Program-made: the position numbers and the translations under genes
DNA from: Fasciolopsis buskii
Lineage: Eukaryota; Platyhelminthes; Trematoda; Plagiorchiida; Fasciolidae
Reading direction: 5' to 3'
NCBI GenBank assembly: GCA_008360955.1
Contig: LUCM01007979.1
Coordinates: forward strand, 3,264-67,263
DNA length: 64,000 bases
Part shown: one piece after another, positions 48,535-59,885 of the stretch
How the letters are laid out: every line of letters begins with the position of its first letter
How positions within the stretch are numbered: position 1 is the first letter of the stretch
The notes under the pieces: generated by a model
Databases searched by the model: none
Seen by the model: the letters and a program-made list of their open reading frames with translations, nothing else
What the model was told of the DNA's origin: nothing

Positions 48535-49699
48535 CTAAGTCAAAAATATTAACATCTCGTCAAATTCCGCCTTATTTTGCTCAAATGTGCACGGGAATTG
48601 TCCAGTTTTGTTCAATATGATGCAATGTTGTATGGTAATTGTGGGCTGAAGATCAGATTATAAACGTTCGTGAAATACTACGGGTCAGTATGATAGGATG
48701 TCATGAATACTGCTTCTGTTCATGACTATGCAGAAGCAAATTAGGTGTTACGTGTCTGTCAAAGCGAACACTGGTTTCCAGAGCACACAGTTACTAGCAA
48801 ACTTAGGCACGCATTTCTGTTTTAGTCTCCTAGAAAACTGAAAGATGATGTACTTTGTTGTATTCGATATTTTTTTCTCCTGGCTATCACATTGTGTCTA
48901 TTTGTGGCGTTTCCATGTCTGGATGCTGATCGTTTGACAACAAGCGATTCCAACAGAAACAAAAGCAAGTACATTGTATTCGCGGTGGTCGAAATTCTCC
49001 GATTTCCATATACTCCATTGCAACTTATGATTCAATTTATTTTGACGCCAGTAGACAAGATTCTAAACTGATATTTTGATATTGTATGATTGCAAGATTG
49101 TAAGAGTAGTTTTTTTATCGACAATTATTCCCACATTTGCAATCAATCGGACTTCGTGCTAGTCATTCGCTGGGGCTCGAATCCCATATGGATGATTGCG
49201 ATATGACTATTAAAACCTCTGACTGCCAGGGTGGCCCTTCAATACGGCAAGACTAGTTTTATATAATCATAGACCATTGGTTGTACAGTAGTAATTCTAT
49301 TATTTCACATTAGTTATTACAAAGCTCCTGATGGCCAGTTGGCTCGACAACTGCGGCAACCGATAGTGCAGTCAGACCAAATGATTTCGAATGTTTGTTT
49401 TGGTCGTTGTCCAGGTTATTAGTTTGCGCGCGGTTCTGATGGCTGGGCTTGGCGTTTAGGGTGTCGATGTTCCATCACCAGTCGAGATCACAAAGTCAGT
49501 GCATGTGCGCAGTTGATCGTATTTCTCTGTATTCCTAAGTATACCCATTGGCGATTTGATCTTTGACCATAGAGCAATGACTTTCAGCTTGATTGGTCCG
49601 ATCTCTCCAGCTGTGAACCGTTGTTTTCACGTAGAGTCGGTTTATTTTGGTGATTTAGTTTTATTGTTGCTTTGGCATAACTAATGACTGTGGATCCGT

Positions 49700-50140
49700 A
49701 CGATTTGATTTTCGGCTTTCTCGTCTAGTTGAACGACTTGCTCTTCATCCGACTGTACACGTGATTCGATTCCATATTTGTGCCGATTGACTGGTCTGAA
49801 GGATACCAGGCGCCTGAAAAATTCCTTGCTTACCTCGTGATTGTTTTGTCCAGAATTTCAACTTTCTCCAAGTTGAACTTGTGTCTTTGGTCCTCGTGAA
49901 CGGCTGAGAAACAGAGAGAGAGAAGATCGTGACCTCGTGTAGCTGATTTGCTTTCGGGAATCCGAGTGGATACCCATCTACCGGTTTGCTCGATGTAGCA
50001 TTTATCGCAGTTTATGCACTCGACTTTGTACTCAGTGTTTCTTCCTCCTGCAGTTTTGACTTGGTCTTTTCGTTGCTGTACGAGACGTCCCATAGTTTTG
50101 AATGGCTTGCATGCTACCTCTGCTGCGGTTGGTTGCGATC
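49700..50140 (-). pseudogene. Penelope-like element, GIY-YIG endonuclease remnant (type 2)
   Basis: On the minus strand the frame reads AAEVACKPFKTMGRLVQQRK, then TEYKVECINCDKCYIEQTGR, WVSTRIPESKSATRGHDLLS, VHEDQRHKFNLEKVEILDK, a TAA at 49829, and continues in the same frame ARNFSGAWYPSDQSIGTN. The paired cysteines (C-x-x-C-x-K-C), the YIG tyrosine, the S-T-R-I arginine and the C-terminal A-R-x-F-x-x-A-W-Y are as in Penelope-like elements. YIG has become YIE and R-x-x-E-H is R-x-x-E-S, so the enzyme is probably inactive. The reverse transcriptase part is not present upstream. A different subfamily from the relic at 17.1 kb. Confidence 0.85.
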
Positions 50141-51430
50141 AGCTTTTGCAATCTAATGACCACTGTCCTGTAGAACGCAAACAAGAATGATGATCGCATT
50201 TCACCTTTTTCGTTGTTTTAATATGTTCCCATGAGACACTGATCCGAGGCCAATGAATGATTTGTTGAACTAAATGCTGTTTTCTAATTTTTTGAATTTT
50301 TTGCGGAATTAAGCCAAACAGTTACATTGATTATCCGATGAAATGGGGTGAACAACCGGTCGTTGAATATCGAAGGAATGGCATAAATTGTTTCGATATT
50401 CACGCTATAAAAGGCGCACTAATTGTTGGAATTTCGGCGAAACTGGAAACTGTTGACTTTTTTGTCGATCATCTTGGAAAGATGGAGAACTAGTGGTCGA
50501 ACGAAGAGTTAAGGTGAGACCACACACTTAGAAACATCTACTTGCGCATGAAGACCACCTTCGATAAGGACTGTATACGGGGTGTCAAAACCGGCGGATC
50601 GTTGTAACTGGCACGATTTGTTAGTTAGCTCATGTGGGGTATGAAATATATGCAATCACTGTGACTTCTTCCGCAGGGCGGCGAAAATAACAATCAAATG
50701 AAGGAAGTGGGTATGAAAATCATATTAGGAAGAATGAAAACAAATTAGGCGTTAACTGTCACGGAATTGATTCGGAATTTGGACTAGGAAAAGCAATTCA
50801 CACAATCTGAGGTGTGATAGCTATAAACTAAAGTCAGCAAATGTTAATCCACTTAGGCGAACATTGTTCACACAATGGAAACGTATTTGGTAGTCAAATT
50901 ATCGGGTGAACTGGAGCGAAAACGTATGGGTATACACCATCTAGCAAAAAAATAAGTCCGTTCGAAAACGGAAAACTACTACTTATGAGCAAATTCGTTT
51001 AGTAAATTCAACCACTTCTATCACCTATGGAACTATGTGAATTATTTACCAGCGGTCGTTTATTCGTGTGTGTGTGTGTGTATGACTAAGCGTCGTTTGA
51101 GAAATGCGATTGGACACATCTAACGAGGCGGTCGCCACGTGTTTTTTTGGACCGGAGTGAGTGTGACATTCGCATAAGGCCGGGTCACGGCGTGCATATT
51201 CATTGTCATCCTAGGAAACTGATTTGATAGTCTTGTTCAACAGTGAAAAGATGTGTTGGGCTGATGCCCCTCGTTAATGCAATCCTAAAAATCGACTCAT
51301 TTCAATTTTGCCATTGCAGATGGCCGCATAAAAATACAAAGAATCTCCATTCCTTTTGTCATCATCTCGACGTCACTAATTTTCACGATGTCTTTGAACA
51401 CAACCACAAGAATCATGCCTGACTGACAAA

Positions 51431-51640
51431 ACGTGACCGGGTTTCAGCCGGATTCCTGAACAACCTGTCACAATGTGTTACGATTATTCCTGGATGAGTT
51501 CATTTGTTGTTTTTTGACCAGGAGAGGAGTTCGGTTTTATGTTATTTATTTATGTTTCCCCTCTAATTTATTTTTTTGCCCTTACATTTTTGATTGAAAT
51601 GCGACATCATTTATTATACGCAAAATTCTATACAATACAA
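51431..51640 (+). repeat. Direct repeat E, left copy
   Basis: ACGTGACCGGGTTTCAGCCG, GATTCCTGAACAACCTGTC, GATTATTCCTGGATGAGT and a T-rich stretch ending ATACGCAAAATTCTATACAA. The same order occurs at 53240-53430. Non-coding. Confidence 0.75.
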
Positions 51641-51655
51641 TACAATACAATACAA
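51631..51655. repeat. ACAAT pentanucleotide run
   Basis: Five TACAA units at the 3' end of repeat E. The second copy of E has only one such unit, so the expansion occurred in this copy. Confidence 0.85.
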
Positions 51656-53239
51656 CGATCCATTCCTATTTTTCTCCTCACTGGACAATGACATGCGTCA
51701 TGTTGAATGAAGCATCGACATATTTATCGAAGAAACCAAAGTGGAATAGCTTGGTTGAAATTTTTGTTTGTTAAATCCACAAGATAGTGTATACAATTGG
51801 TTACCGGCCCCGAATTCTGAACCGTGAAAGTCAAACTAGGCGATATATACTTCAGTTTTTCCTCCTTTGGGGGTCGTTGATAATAACCGTTGAATTTTCC
51901 ATCAAACCTGTCTTCCTACCAAATCACGTGACATTTTACCCATACCACGTTAGACTTTGTCACATGAAACTTTAACTGGGTTAGGGTTGGACTAAAATAT
52001 CCCGTACGGGTGGTATGGAGCCTGAAAGTCGCGGTTTACATCATAGAAAGTTTTTTTGGAGAGCGCTTTACAAACAAAAAGAAGTAGATAAACAACGGCG
52101 CGTGATTATTTATATCTAGAAGAACTATCAAACTTTTACAAGCATTTGGAAAAAAACACCCACGTCGACATTGTTTCGGTGGAATGTACCGCTCAATATC
52201 AGTTGATTATATTGGATTTGTGTGAAGTAATTAGCACAGACGATCAGTTGAACACTTTTGACATAGCCATTCCACTCTATGACCAGTTTACATACTATGA
52301 CCCGGGTCATATGTTCAATTTTCGTTCTCCTTCAAATCTCATATCTCATATTTATCCACTTCATTTATGAGTTTTTCAAAGACTCTGACAAAACTTAAAC
52401 AACTCCCGTGAGTCTAAAACGGATGGGGGGTGAAGTGGAACATGATTATCGTCCTCGTGTTTTCGTGCCCACTGCCAGTCCCCCCTGCGACCTCGGAGAA
52501 CTCTGATAGCCATTAATGAAGGCACCGGTCGATTTAACGTTTTGGAGGAGAACGCTTGCTTTATTACATTTCACGGTCTGTGCCACACTCGTTATAAGCC
52601 CCCATTCCCACCAACACAAAACGATGGGATGAACCATAAAACTTCCGAGGACTATCGTATTACCGTGACTAGGATCACGGGACATTCCTAATCAGTTTTT
52701 TTTTAATTTTAGATTGTAACACTTCTTTTTTTGCATGCTTCATTTGACGAAATGCCGCGTGAAATTGTAAACACCAATACGACTTTAACTTGATTTCTTT
52801 ATGATATTTACTTGATGGTCTGAACGCGTCGCTTGTTCCTTTCTTAAATGATATTAATTCAATGACTCCCAATTTGTAAGGTGCGTCCGTACAATAGGAT
52901 GACACTATGGCTTACGGATCATCCAAAGCATTACACGATGGGCGGCCTTGTTTAATCTGCGGACTGTTCTGCTCAGACAACGTGGCCATTAACCCTGACC
53001 AACTTACTCTGGCAGTCGCTAGTTTTTACACGCTTAGGCTATTCGGGTGACGAATGTGGCTGTCAACTTGATCTTGATTCATTTCCTCCCGTCTCTTTAT
53101 CTTGCCTGCATGTCCGTTCAGTTCGATTTCTGAATTTTATTTCCTATTGGATTCACTTTGGCATTGCTTCCGATTTATTCCTCCTGATTTTGCCATGGAA
53201 CCGGACCGATTATTTGCCAAACACCTCTCCATGACCGTG

Positions 53240-53430
53240 ACCGTAACCGGGATTTCAGGCGAATTCCTGAGCAGCCTGTCCTAATGCGAGATGATTATTC
53301 CTGGATGAGTGCTTTTATACCCGTTACTAAGCGATGATTAATTTTTTCCCCTTATTCATCTGCTAAACTCAAAGATTTTGCTTGAAATGTGATATAATTT
53401 TTTGTACGCAAAAGTCTATACAATACCATG
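53240..53430 (+). repeat. Direct repeat E, right copy
   Basis: TGACCGTAACCGGGATTTCA, GAATTCCTGAGCAGCCTGTC, GATTATTCCTGGATGAGT and TACGCAAAAGTCTATACAAT match the left copy in the same orientation about 1.8 kb away. Could be two insertions of one element or old LTR-like ends. Confidence 0.75.
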
Positions 53431-53698
53431 TAATAGCCCACTACGCACGAAGGTTGTTTCACGTGCATTTCCTCCTTAATTGCCATCCGCGATGTTTGTA
53501 GGTGCTTCAGCTACACGCATCGGATCTGTAGTTGAGAAGAACGGTCATCGGGTTCCTTGCATTTTCAGAGCCGCCTAGTTCTGCAGTACGCTGGAATTCG
53601 CATCACACAACCTGCGGCTCCACTTACTTACTAGGGAACTAGTCAACTGCACAAATACTGTTTGGTGCCCAGTTCACAATTCTAACGAACTATGGAGA

Positions 53699-53702
<4 letters not shown>

Positions 53703-53730
<28 letters not shown>

Positions 53731-53731
53731 T
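53703..53731. repeat. TA microsatellite
   Basis: About fourteen TA units ending directly before a family C copy. Confidence 0.9.
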
Positions 53732-53744
53732 TCACCAGAATCGA

Positions 53745-53985
53745 ACATGTAGCACCAGGAGTGTGCATGGAAGCTCTTCATCGAAGAGTCCATGGAAGAA
53801 CCACAACTGTGATTCGCTGATAATTCTTGTCAGTTGGGCTGGGCCGACCTTAGGAAAGAAGGCAGACTGCCCCAGAATAGGCATACTCGACGAGCGACAA
53901 TAACCGCGAAACCGGCCGTGTTCTCCCGGGCAAATTTTGTTCACTCATCCAAATACTACTTACTGCTTCTATATATACATATGTA
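53745..53985 (+). repeat. Interspersed repeat family C, copy 5 (modules 1 and 2)
   Basis: The longest copy. Module 1 has GTGTGCATGGAAGCTCTTCA, TCGAAGAGTCCATGGAAG and AGTTGGGCTGGGCCGACCTT. Module 2 has GGCATACTCGACGAGCGACA, ACCGCGAAACCGGCCGTG, TCTCCCGGGCAAATTTTGTT and CACTCATCCAAATACTACTT. Ends in an AT-rich run. Confidence 0.75.
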
Positions 53986-54503
53986 TAGTAGCACTTTGTT
54001 AATAAAATCTTTTACTGCCATGCCTCAATGACAGAATATTGATCTCAGTGCCTACTTTGGCCAGTTCCAATATCGTAATTCTAATTCCATTCCACAGGGA
54101 ATTATTTATCCTGCTGAACAGTCCCCCAAGTGATATCTTCTGACCCTTGGGTAAAGTAATCACTTTCTGTGAATCGATTGGATGTAATTCATGAAAAACA
54201 GAATTCCCGCTGAACAATTTTTGTTCTACGTTTCCAGTGGTTGCAAAGCATAAGCCGAAAAACGAATAGTTGAATTTTGTTGGCGTAGTGAAGTGGTGTA
54301 CCTGTCGTGGGTTATTGTACATTCGCGTTATTTTACACTGGCGGTTGAAGCCAGTCCCGTTCTATAGACCCGTTGGTCCGCATTGTATGACGTCTGTTCA
54401 AGCTTAACTAGTACCTAACATGGATCGTTTCTTAACAGCTATTACGCACTATCCTATTCCACAAGGATAGCGTTATATTCTACCGTATCTGCGAGCCTCA
54501 AAT

Positions 54504-54830
54504 TTGCAATCATTAGAATTCAGGAAATTTTCAGCCGAGGAGAAAGGAGTTCAGTGTAGCCTGGGCATTGACAATGGGAGCCATTTCTTTTCCCAGAAGG
54601 TGACCGACCGGCCCAAACCCCTGGATGAGCGCAGTATGCTAACACCTGAACATCATTCTCAATCAAACGGATTTGGTGAAAAATTTGCCCGAAAAATAAA
54701 GAGTGATAGAATGTCAGAAACCTCACACCTATGGGCAGTCGTGGCAACTAATACTCCGAGGGTTGACCACGTTTTGAAAAACCAAGTTATTTCAGCGTTG
54801 ACGGCAGGTTCTCAAATCGCAAGATAAGAA
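54504..54830 (+). pseudogene. Ty3/gypsy-type integrase core remnant
   Basis: The plus-strand frame includes GVQCSLGIDNGSHFFSQK, in place of the integrase D-N-G-x-x-F-x-S motif, and later MLTPEHHSQSNGFGEKFAR, matching T-P-x-x-H-P-Q-S-N-G-x-x-E-x-x-x-R with the catalytic glutamate present. Spacing between D and E (about 35 residues) fits the retroviral-type DD35E core, but the upstream aspartate and the zinc finger are missing. No LTRs, RT or gag recognised nearby. An isolated relic. Confidence 0.8.
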
Positions 54831-55299
54831 ATCGGACAACTGCATCCGAAAACTCATAGCCGGATGAAGAGTCAGTAGACATAGAATGGGAGGCATTTTT
54901 GGTGTCATGTAACTCGCTTCCGCTGTCAGTCAGACTCGTAAACACTGTTACTATTTTATTCTTGGAGCCAGTGGTGTTAGCACCGGTTTTTTAAACGTCA
55001 TGTCTGTAAAAACAGGAGGATGGGCTAGTAAACACGCAAAATATTCACACGATATGATCCACGCAAAACAAGTGTCCAAAGGGATTGAGACAGTGGCCAG
55101 CTCCTCGTTCAGTAGTCCTGAGCAAAATGGCTATATCAGAAATGCACTACTAACAAAAAAGCTCATACTTTCGAACCTTATGCTTTCTTTCTGAAGTTTG
55201 ACCTTACCTGGCCGACGAGCAACTTTCGACAAATTATCAAATGATTCACCAACTCTTCTAATGATTCAAATAGGATTCTAGCAAAAAATCTGCTAAACG

Positions 55300-55430
55300 A
55301 ATGGACAAGAATGGGGATAGCCAGACGAGAATGTTCCGGGTACACAAACCTGACGAATGGCAACAACCATGAAACCGATCGTGTTCCCGTGGGAATTTCG
55401 TTCAAACATCTGCATATACTACTGATGACA
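55300..55430 (+). repeat. Interspersed repeat family C, copy 6
   Basis: CCGGGTACACAAACCTGACG, GGCAACAACCATGAAACCGA, CGTGTTCCCGTGGGAATTTC and CATCTGCATATACTACTGAT follow the module 2 order. The preceding GATTCAAATAGGATTCTAGC also occurs near copy 1 (397-415). Confidence 0.65.
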
Positions 55431-57299
55431 AGGTGGTAGGTTGCTCATGCACATTCAAAACGGTCATATACATTTTAGTTCAGGTTGAGGCATGAGAATC
55501 GGGGAGCTACCAAGTACAAAATTTGTCCAACCGAGAGCATCTTTTGGGGAAGGCATCAAGAAGAAAATAGAAGAGGTTTCCAATATTATTGCGCATTACA
55601 TATTACAAGTATACATAACTACACCTCTGGGCTAAACTTTGAAATTATTCTTTAATAATCCTCTGAATACCATCGACTACAAAATAATGCCAGTTTAACC
55701 TATTCACAAACATGAAAAGTTGCGACGACAATTGATAAGAAATCTGCTATTATTTTGGATTAAAAGCCTACGTTATTGGAAATGTTTATGATAACGTTAA
55801 TAACAAATGCACATTTTAGTGACCTCGAGTAAACATTTTTAAGGCAGATGGCATACGGACCACTGACCCTACCCTAGGTGAAAGTTAACCGATTCATATG
55901 CATATTTGCCTACACGTTGTGTGTGTGTGTATTTATATAAAACAGTCTCGAAAGGACTTGCCCTCGAAATCGAAAGGTTGGCTCATTCTAAATACGGCTC
56001 GTAGGGTTGCTTTAGATTTTAAAACAAATACTGGTGCAGAAATTAATTGAGTGATCGAAGTTGGAAAGAGATCTGCTTAAATTCATTCATACGGTACCGA
56101 TATTGAAGGTGATCGTTATCAACTGGAAATGACTATTTCAATATGTTGCTGCTAATGCTCTCTCGATCGCCTCGTTACTAAAGCACCAATGTATATGCGG
56201 ATTGCTGGTGCGCTAGTTGTAGACAGGTTTTCACGATTGTGTAAGGACTGGAAATTGAGATACAATCCAGTCCAACTGGAATGAACGTTTCGTTGGTGCG
56301 AGTTGTTAGAATTGGATCGGACAGCGACCGATGCTTGTCACCCAACTAACCGACCAAAATGGAGCAGAAAATTCTTTATGAGCACTTTGTCTAATTCTGA
56401 CACGATCACTCTATCGAACAGTATGGATTTCAGGTAGCCAAGGGTTCGTGAGCATCAATCGAGGCAACAATTTGGATATGTGCGGCTGAGGATCGATACG
56501 TGCAATTGAAGGTAACTCTCAAAGTTGCAATGTAAAAGTCCCTTTTTAGTTCAGTTTAGTTCTCATGGTCATTATTTTTGTCTTGGTGGGCCCTGATTTT
56601 CATTGTTGCCTTGCGCTACTGCGTGATTCCGAGTAAGGCGAGCAATGCGCACAGATGGATAGGGAAATCGAAAACAATTGCTGAAAACAGAACATGTGCT
56701 TTCACGTGATGAACAGCAACAGTATGCGGTCTCTGGTGGATAGCTTCTTGGTGTTGATAGGACATTTTGGCCCGCACAAATACTTTCAGGTGGACGCAGC
56801 TCCTATCGCAAGATATACAATTTCACGACGACATGGGCTACGTAGAAACCGAACTCTGTGGTTTAAATGGAGATTGTGTAGACCATCCTGTTCCCCAGCG
56901 GAAATGAGGCAGTACCACGATTTTGTAAATATTAACTCCACACAAGGTTTAAAGGCATAGCAGTCACTGACATTCCACGCAATGGTCGGACCGTAAAATT
57001 TGCAAAAGCCGACAGGTTTTGTTGATTTCAAAAGCCATGACTGGCCACAGTGACTTTCTACACTCACTGACGCTAACCTCTCTGTACTTGGGATCAAATA
57101 AACAGTTATTCTAGAGTTTGCTTTAACTTTTGCTGTCCCAATACTGCTTCGATCATTTCTAAACATCCAGCTATTTAAGCGAAGAGACCCACATAATCTC
57201 GAAGGCAAGAATTACAAGACCACCAGGAGATTGGAAAACCGATAAAAACCATTAAAAGTTGTGAAAGATACTAAGGGAGCTATGCAGAGGTTCATCCCA

Positions 57300-58260
57300 C
57301 CCAAGTCTGCTGCTGCGGATGTCGAACCTTAGAACCTGTCGTCAAACAAACAGCTCGGATTTCTCATCATCCTACAGGCAGAGGATGACACTACACCCCT
57401 TTGTTTGCCATTCCCGCTTCACATGACCACAAGGAGGTAGTGCTTCTAATTTCAAACAAATCATCCAGACCCGATGACCTAAGTTTTGTAGTCCTCAAGA
57501 GGTGTACGGTAAACCCCTCGTGCGTTTGCTGAATCCGTGTCTAAAAACAAAAAGAATGTTGATTGCCGAAGGGATAACGACCATCACTTGTGATTTTAAG
57601 AAGACTACTTAAAATTCTACCCCTTGACTGCACTGCAGCCGTTTTGTAAGTTTTTGAAAAACTAGTTCTCGCATATAGGACTTCTTGTGCAAAGGACCCT
57701 GACACGTATCAACTCGCTAGCCCAAGGTTGATGGTCTTGTCACTCGGACCCATTACGTTTTCTCGTCATTCCATAAAAAAACTCCGTGATTACTGGCGGA
57801 TGACATTCCTAAATGTTTACAATAACCAGTGATTTGTGAAATTGGTGGCTCTACAACACGGCTAAAATATACGAAAACGTCCAAGCGTTAGCAGTACCGG
57901 TGTAAGACCTACTAGGTTTACGGGGAAACAGAAAGAATGATGAATAAACGAACAAACTACAAACGAGACTGTAGGTGCTAACAACGATCATTTCGCTACG
58001 ATTCTGCCGCAGCCAAATTTAACGCTTTGCAGTGCATGCATTTTGTGGAAGCAGCCCGATCAAACAAGAAAATCGAGGAGCACGGGCACTCACGATACCC
58101 CTCGTGGGCTGATGAGATCAATTTTGGGTCCATTGTTAACAGTTCAGTTTCTTGATTCTGTGAACAAATGAATGCTGTATGCCTCCGGTAGTTTTCCAGC
58201 GAGAAAAAACGACGACTTATTGAACTGGCTCATAAGCAAATGCGCCTGGAAATGTACTAC
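57300..58260 (+). pseudogene. CR1-like LINE reverse transcriptase, heavily decayed
   Basis: Plus-strand frames broken by many stops. KSSRPDDLSFVVLKRC (near 57450-57500) matches the K-S-x-G-P-D-x-I-P block. LDCTAAVL then VFEKLVLAYRTSC recalls the S-L-T-x-x-V-C-K-x-x-E-K-L-V block. TPRGLMRSILGPLL (near 58096-58137) resembles V-P-Q-G-S-V-L-G-P-L-L. Order and spacing fit one element. Individual matches are weak, so a profile search is needed. Confidence 0.45.
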
Positions 58261-58686
58261 AAAGTACTAATCTGTCACAAGCTACATGTTCGTTGTCCCA
58301 CTCATGTAACTTTCAAATCACCACTTCGCGAAACGATAATCACACAAGATTGACAAAACCACTTTTTTATGACCACGTCCATCAATGACCTATTCGATCA
58401 CCCGTTTCTACGTACACTTCCAACCAGTCCGTGCAAACAGCCGCCGCACTAGAACATCAACCCCGTAAAATTACTTTTCTTCTCCTAGGCAATACTGTCG
58501 GGTTTCTCATTGTTCACATGACGCAACTTGATCGATTCTGGTACGTTTGAATGCTGAAAGCATCCAGTTTTCCAATTCGTTACTTCCTCGCTGCCGCGTG
58601 TGCAAATCTACAATTGCAGATGATTTTAAAGATGATTAATCAAAGTAAACATGAAATTTATTCCTCTTCTGACCAGATCGTTTCAC

Positions 58687-58833
58687 CTTGCAGGTGAGCT
58701 CATCAATACAGTCAGTCATCGGGATAAAGCCCACGTTCGCTCCTTCGGATGTTTTCGTTGTCCACAGAGAAAACTCCTTCGCCGACATTTGACTACACGT
58801 GCAGCGCAGCGGTAGATCTTCAACAATTGGCAT
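58687..58833 (-). CDS. Probable N-terminal coding exon of FERM-domain protein (start of F1 lobe)
   Basis: Reading on the minus strand, an ATG at 58833-58831 opens 49 codons that end exactly at a splice donor (TGCAAG followed by GTGAAA). The last 16 residues (VGFIPMTDCIDELTCK) take the place of the first two beta strands of a FERM F1 ubiquitin-like lobe. When joined in phase 0 to the exon at 44156-44052 they give DELTCK-IHATGVELF, with the spacing expected before the conserved T-G-x-E-L-F helix start. Directly upstream of the ATG lies a CA/GT microsatellite, so whether this ATG is the true start, or an acceptor at TTGAAG within the exon is used, cannot be decided. FERM proteins link the actin cortex to membrane proteins. 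The match to the family here is weaker than for the next exons. Confidence 0.45.
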
Positions 58834-58836
58834 TGT

Positions 58837-58870
58837 ATGTGTGTGTGTGCGTGCGTGTGTACGTGTACAT
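58837..58870. repeat. GT/GCGT microsatellite
   Basis: Alternating purine-pyrimidine run directly 5' (minus-strand sense) of the ATG of the probable N-terminal FERM exon. Confidence 0.85.
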
Positions 58871-59744
58871 GTAGCTCTCGCGAATTCTTGATGTCCTGTC
58901 CGCGGACACAAACTGCACTCCCCGATCTTGTTCTTACATAGTAATGTTTGTTTATTTTATACATCAGAACAAATGTGTTCTTGTTTTTAACTTTTTTCTA
59001 TTTGTACGGGGGAGTCATTCGGCAATGCGGCTTACAACAAGTCCTCATAGCTGATTTCCAACCGCGGCCATTGCCTGTCAATCTACCTTATCAGTAATAC
59101 TAGTTGCATATGCAAGATAACTGTCCAGTCACTCAACCTATCGCGAAATGTAGTTAGTTTTAACGTCAAACTCTGCTTGCCCCCAGCTACCCAATCTCCC
59201 TGGTTTCTGCTTTAATCCACGTTAGAGTACTGTTTTTAATTCATTTCATCAGAGCAAAATTTCGTTTTCCGCTAATGGCATCGTTAAGCGCATGATGAAA
59301 GACCCAACAATCGAATTGAACTCCTTTCGACATCAACATTTTGTCCACATATTTTTTCTCCAAGAATCTGCTCTCTTCTAACCCGGAATTCTCATGCATA
59401 TCCTTGCCTTATCGCATTTCTTCGTCATTTTTAGTAAATAAACGAAACATGAATTTCCTGGAATAGATATATCCGATGGTCCACAGCATTATGAGGCCAA
59501 AAGGTTGTCATTGAGTTGCAATGTTTCACCAAGTTATGTCAAGTAACGAGTCGGGTGAATAATTGTATGCCACCAAAATAACCTGGGAATTTGACCTTGG
59601 AAGCAACAAACAACAAAAGTTTACTCCATTTGGTCACTGCTAGAGTTATATTTATCGAAATTGCTCGTGTTATATGGTTAACAACGTGACAAAATTCGCG
59701 GTCATGAGGCAACTTTATTCAAGTCTCTAATAAAAATCTTTGTC

Positions 59745-59885
59745 CATAGTAGAAGGATGTTTGGACAGTAGAGCATCAGGTACGCATACCCGACCAGCGG
59801 AAATAACCAACGAGCCGATCGTGTACCTCCAAGAAAATTTTGTTTACTCATCCAGAAACTACTACTTAAATTTGTATATATGTGT
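59745..59885 (+). repeat. Interspersed repeat family C, copy 7
   Basis: GGATGTTTGGACAGTAGAGC, CAGGTACGCATACCCGACCA, CGATCGTGTACCTCCAAGAA, TTTTGTTTACTCATCCAGAA and ACTACTACTTAAATTTGTAT follow module 2. Confidence 0.7.

Larger units (their letters stand above)
44157..58686. other. Probable first FERM gene intron, about 14.5 kb
   Basis: Bounded by the probable N-terminal exon (58687) and the F1 exon (44156). It contains family B and C repeats, a Penelope-like relic, a gypsy integrase relic, direct repeats E and a CR1-like relic. 45023-45600, 50.2-51.4, 51.7-53.2 and 55.5-56.7 kb hold nothing that I recognise. Confidence 0.5.

Noticed and set aside
49160..49260. Minus-strand tRNA-like stretch with GGGATTCGAGCCCC
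   Set aside because: Only a B-box-like piece and a poor acceptor pairing; not enough to call a tRNA or a SINE copy.
56786..57208. 140-codon minus-strand open frame
   Set aside because: No recognisable domain; it lies next to and antisense to a decayed LINE, and frames of this length are common by chance in this window.
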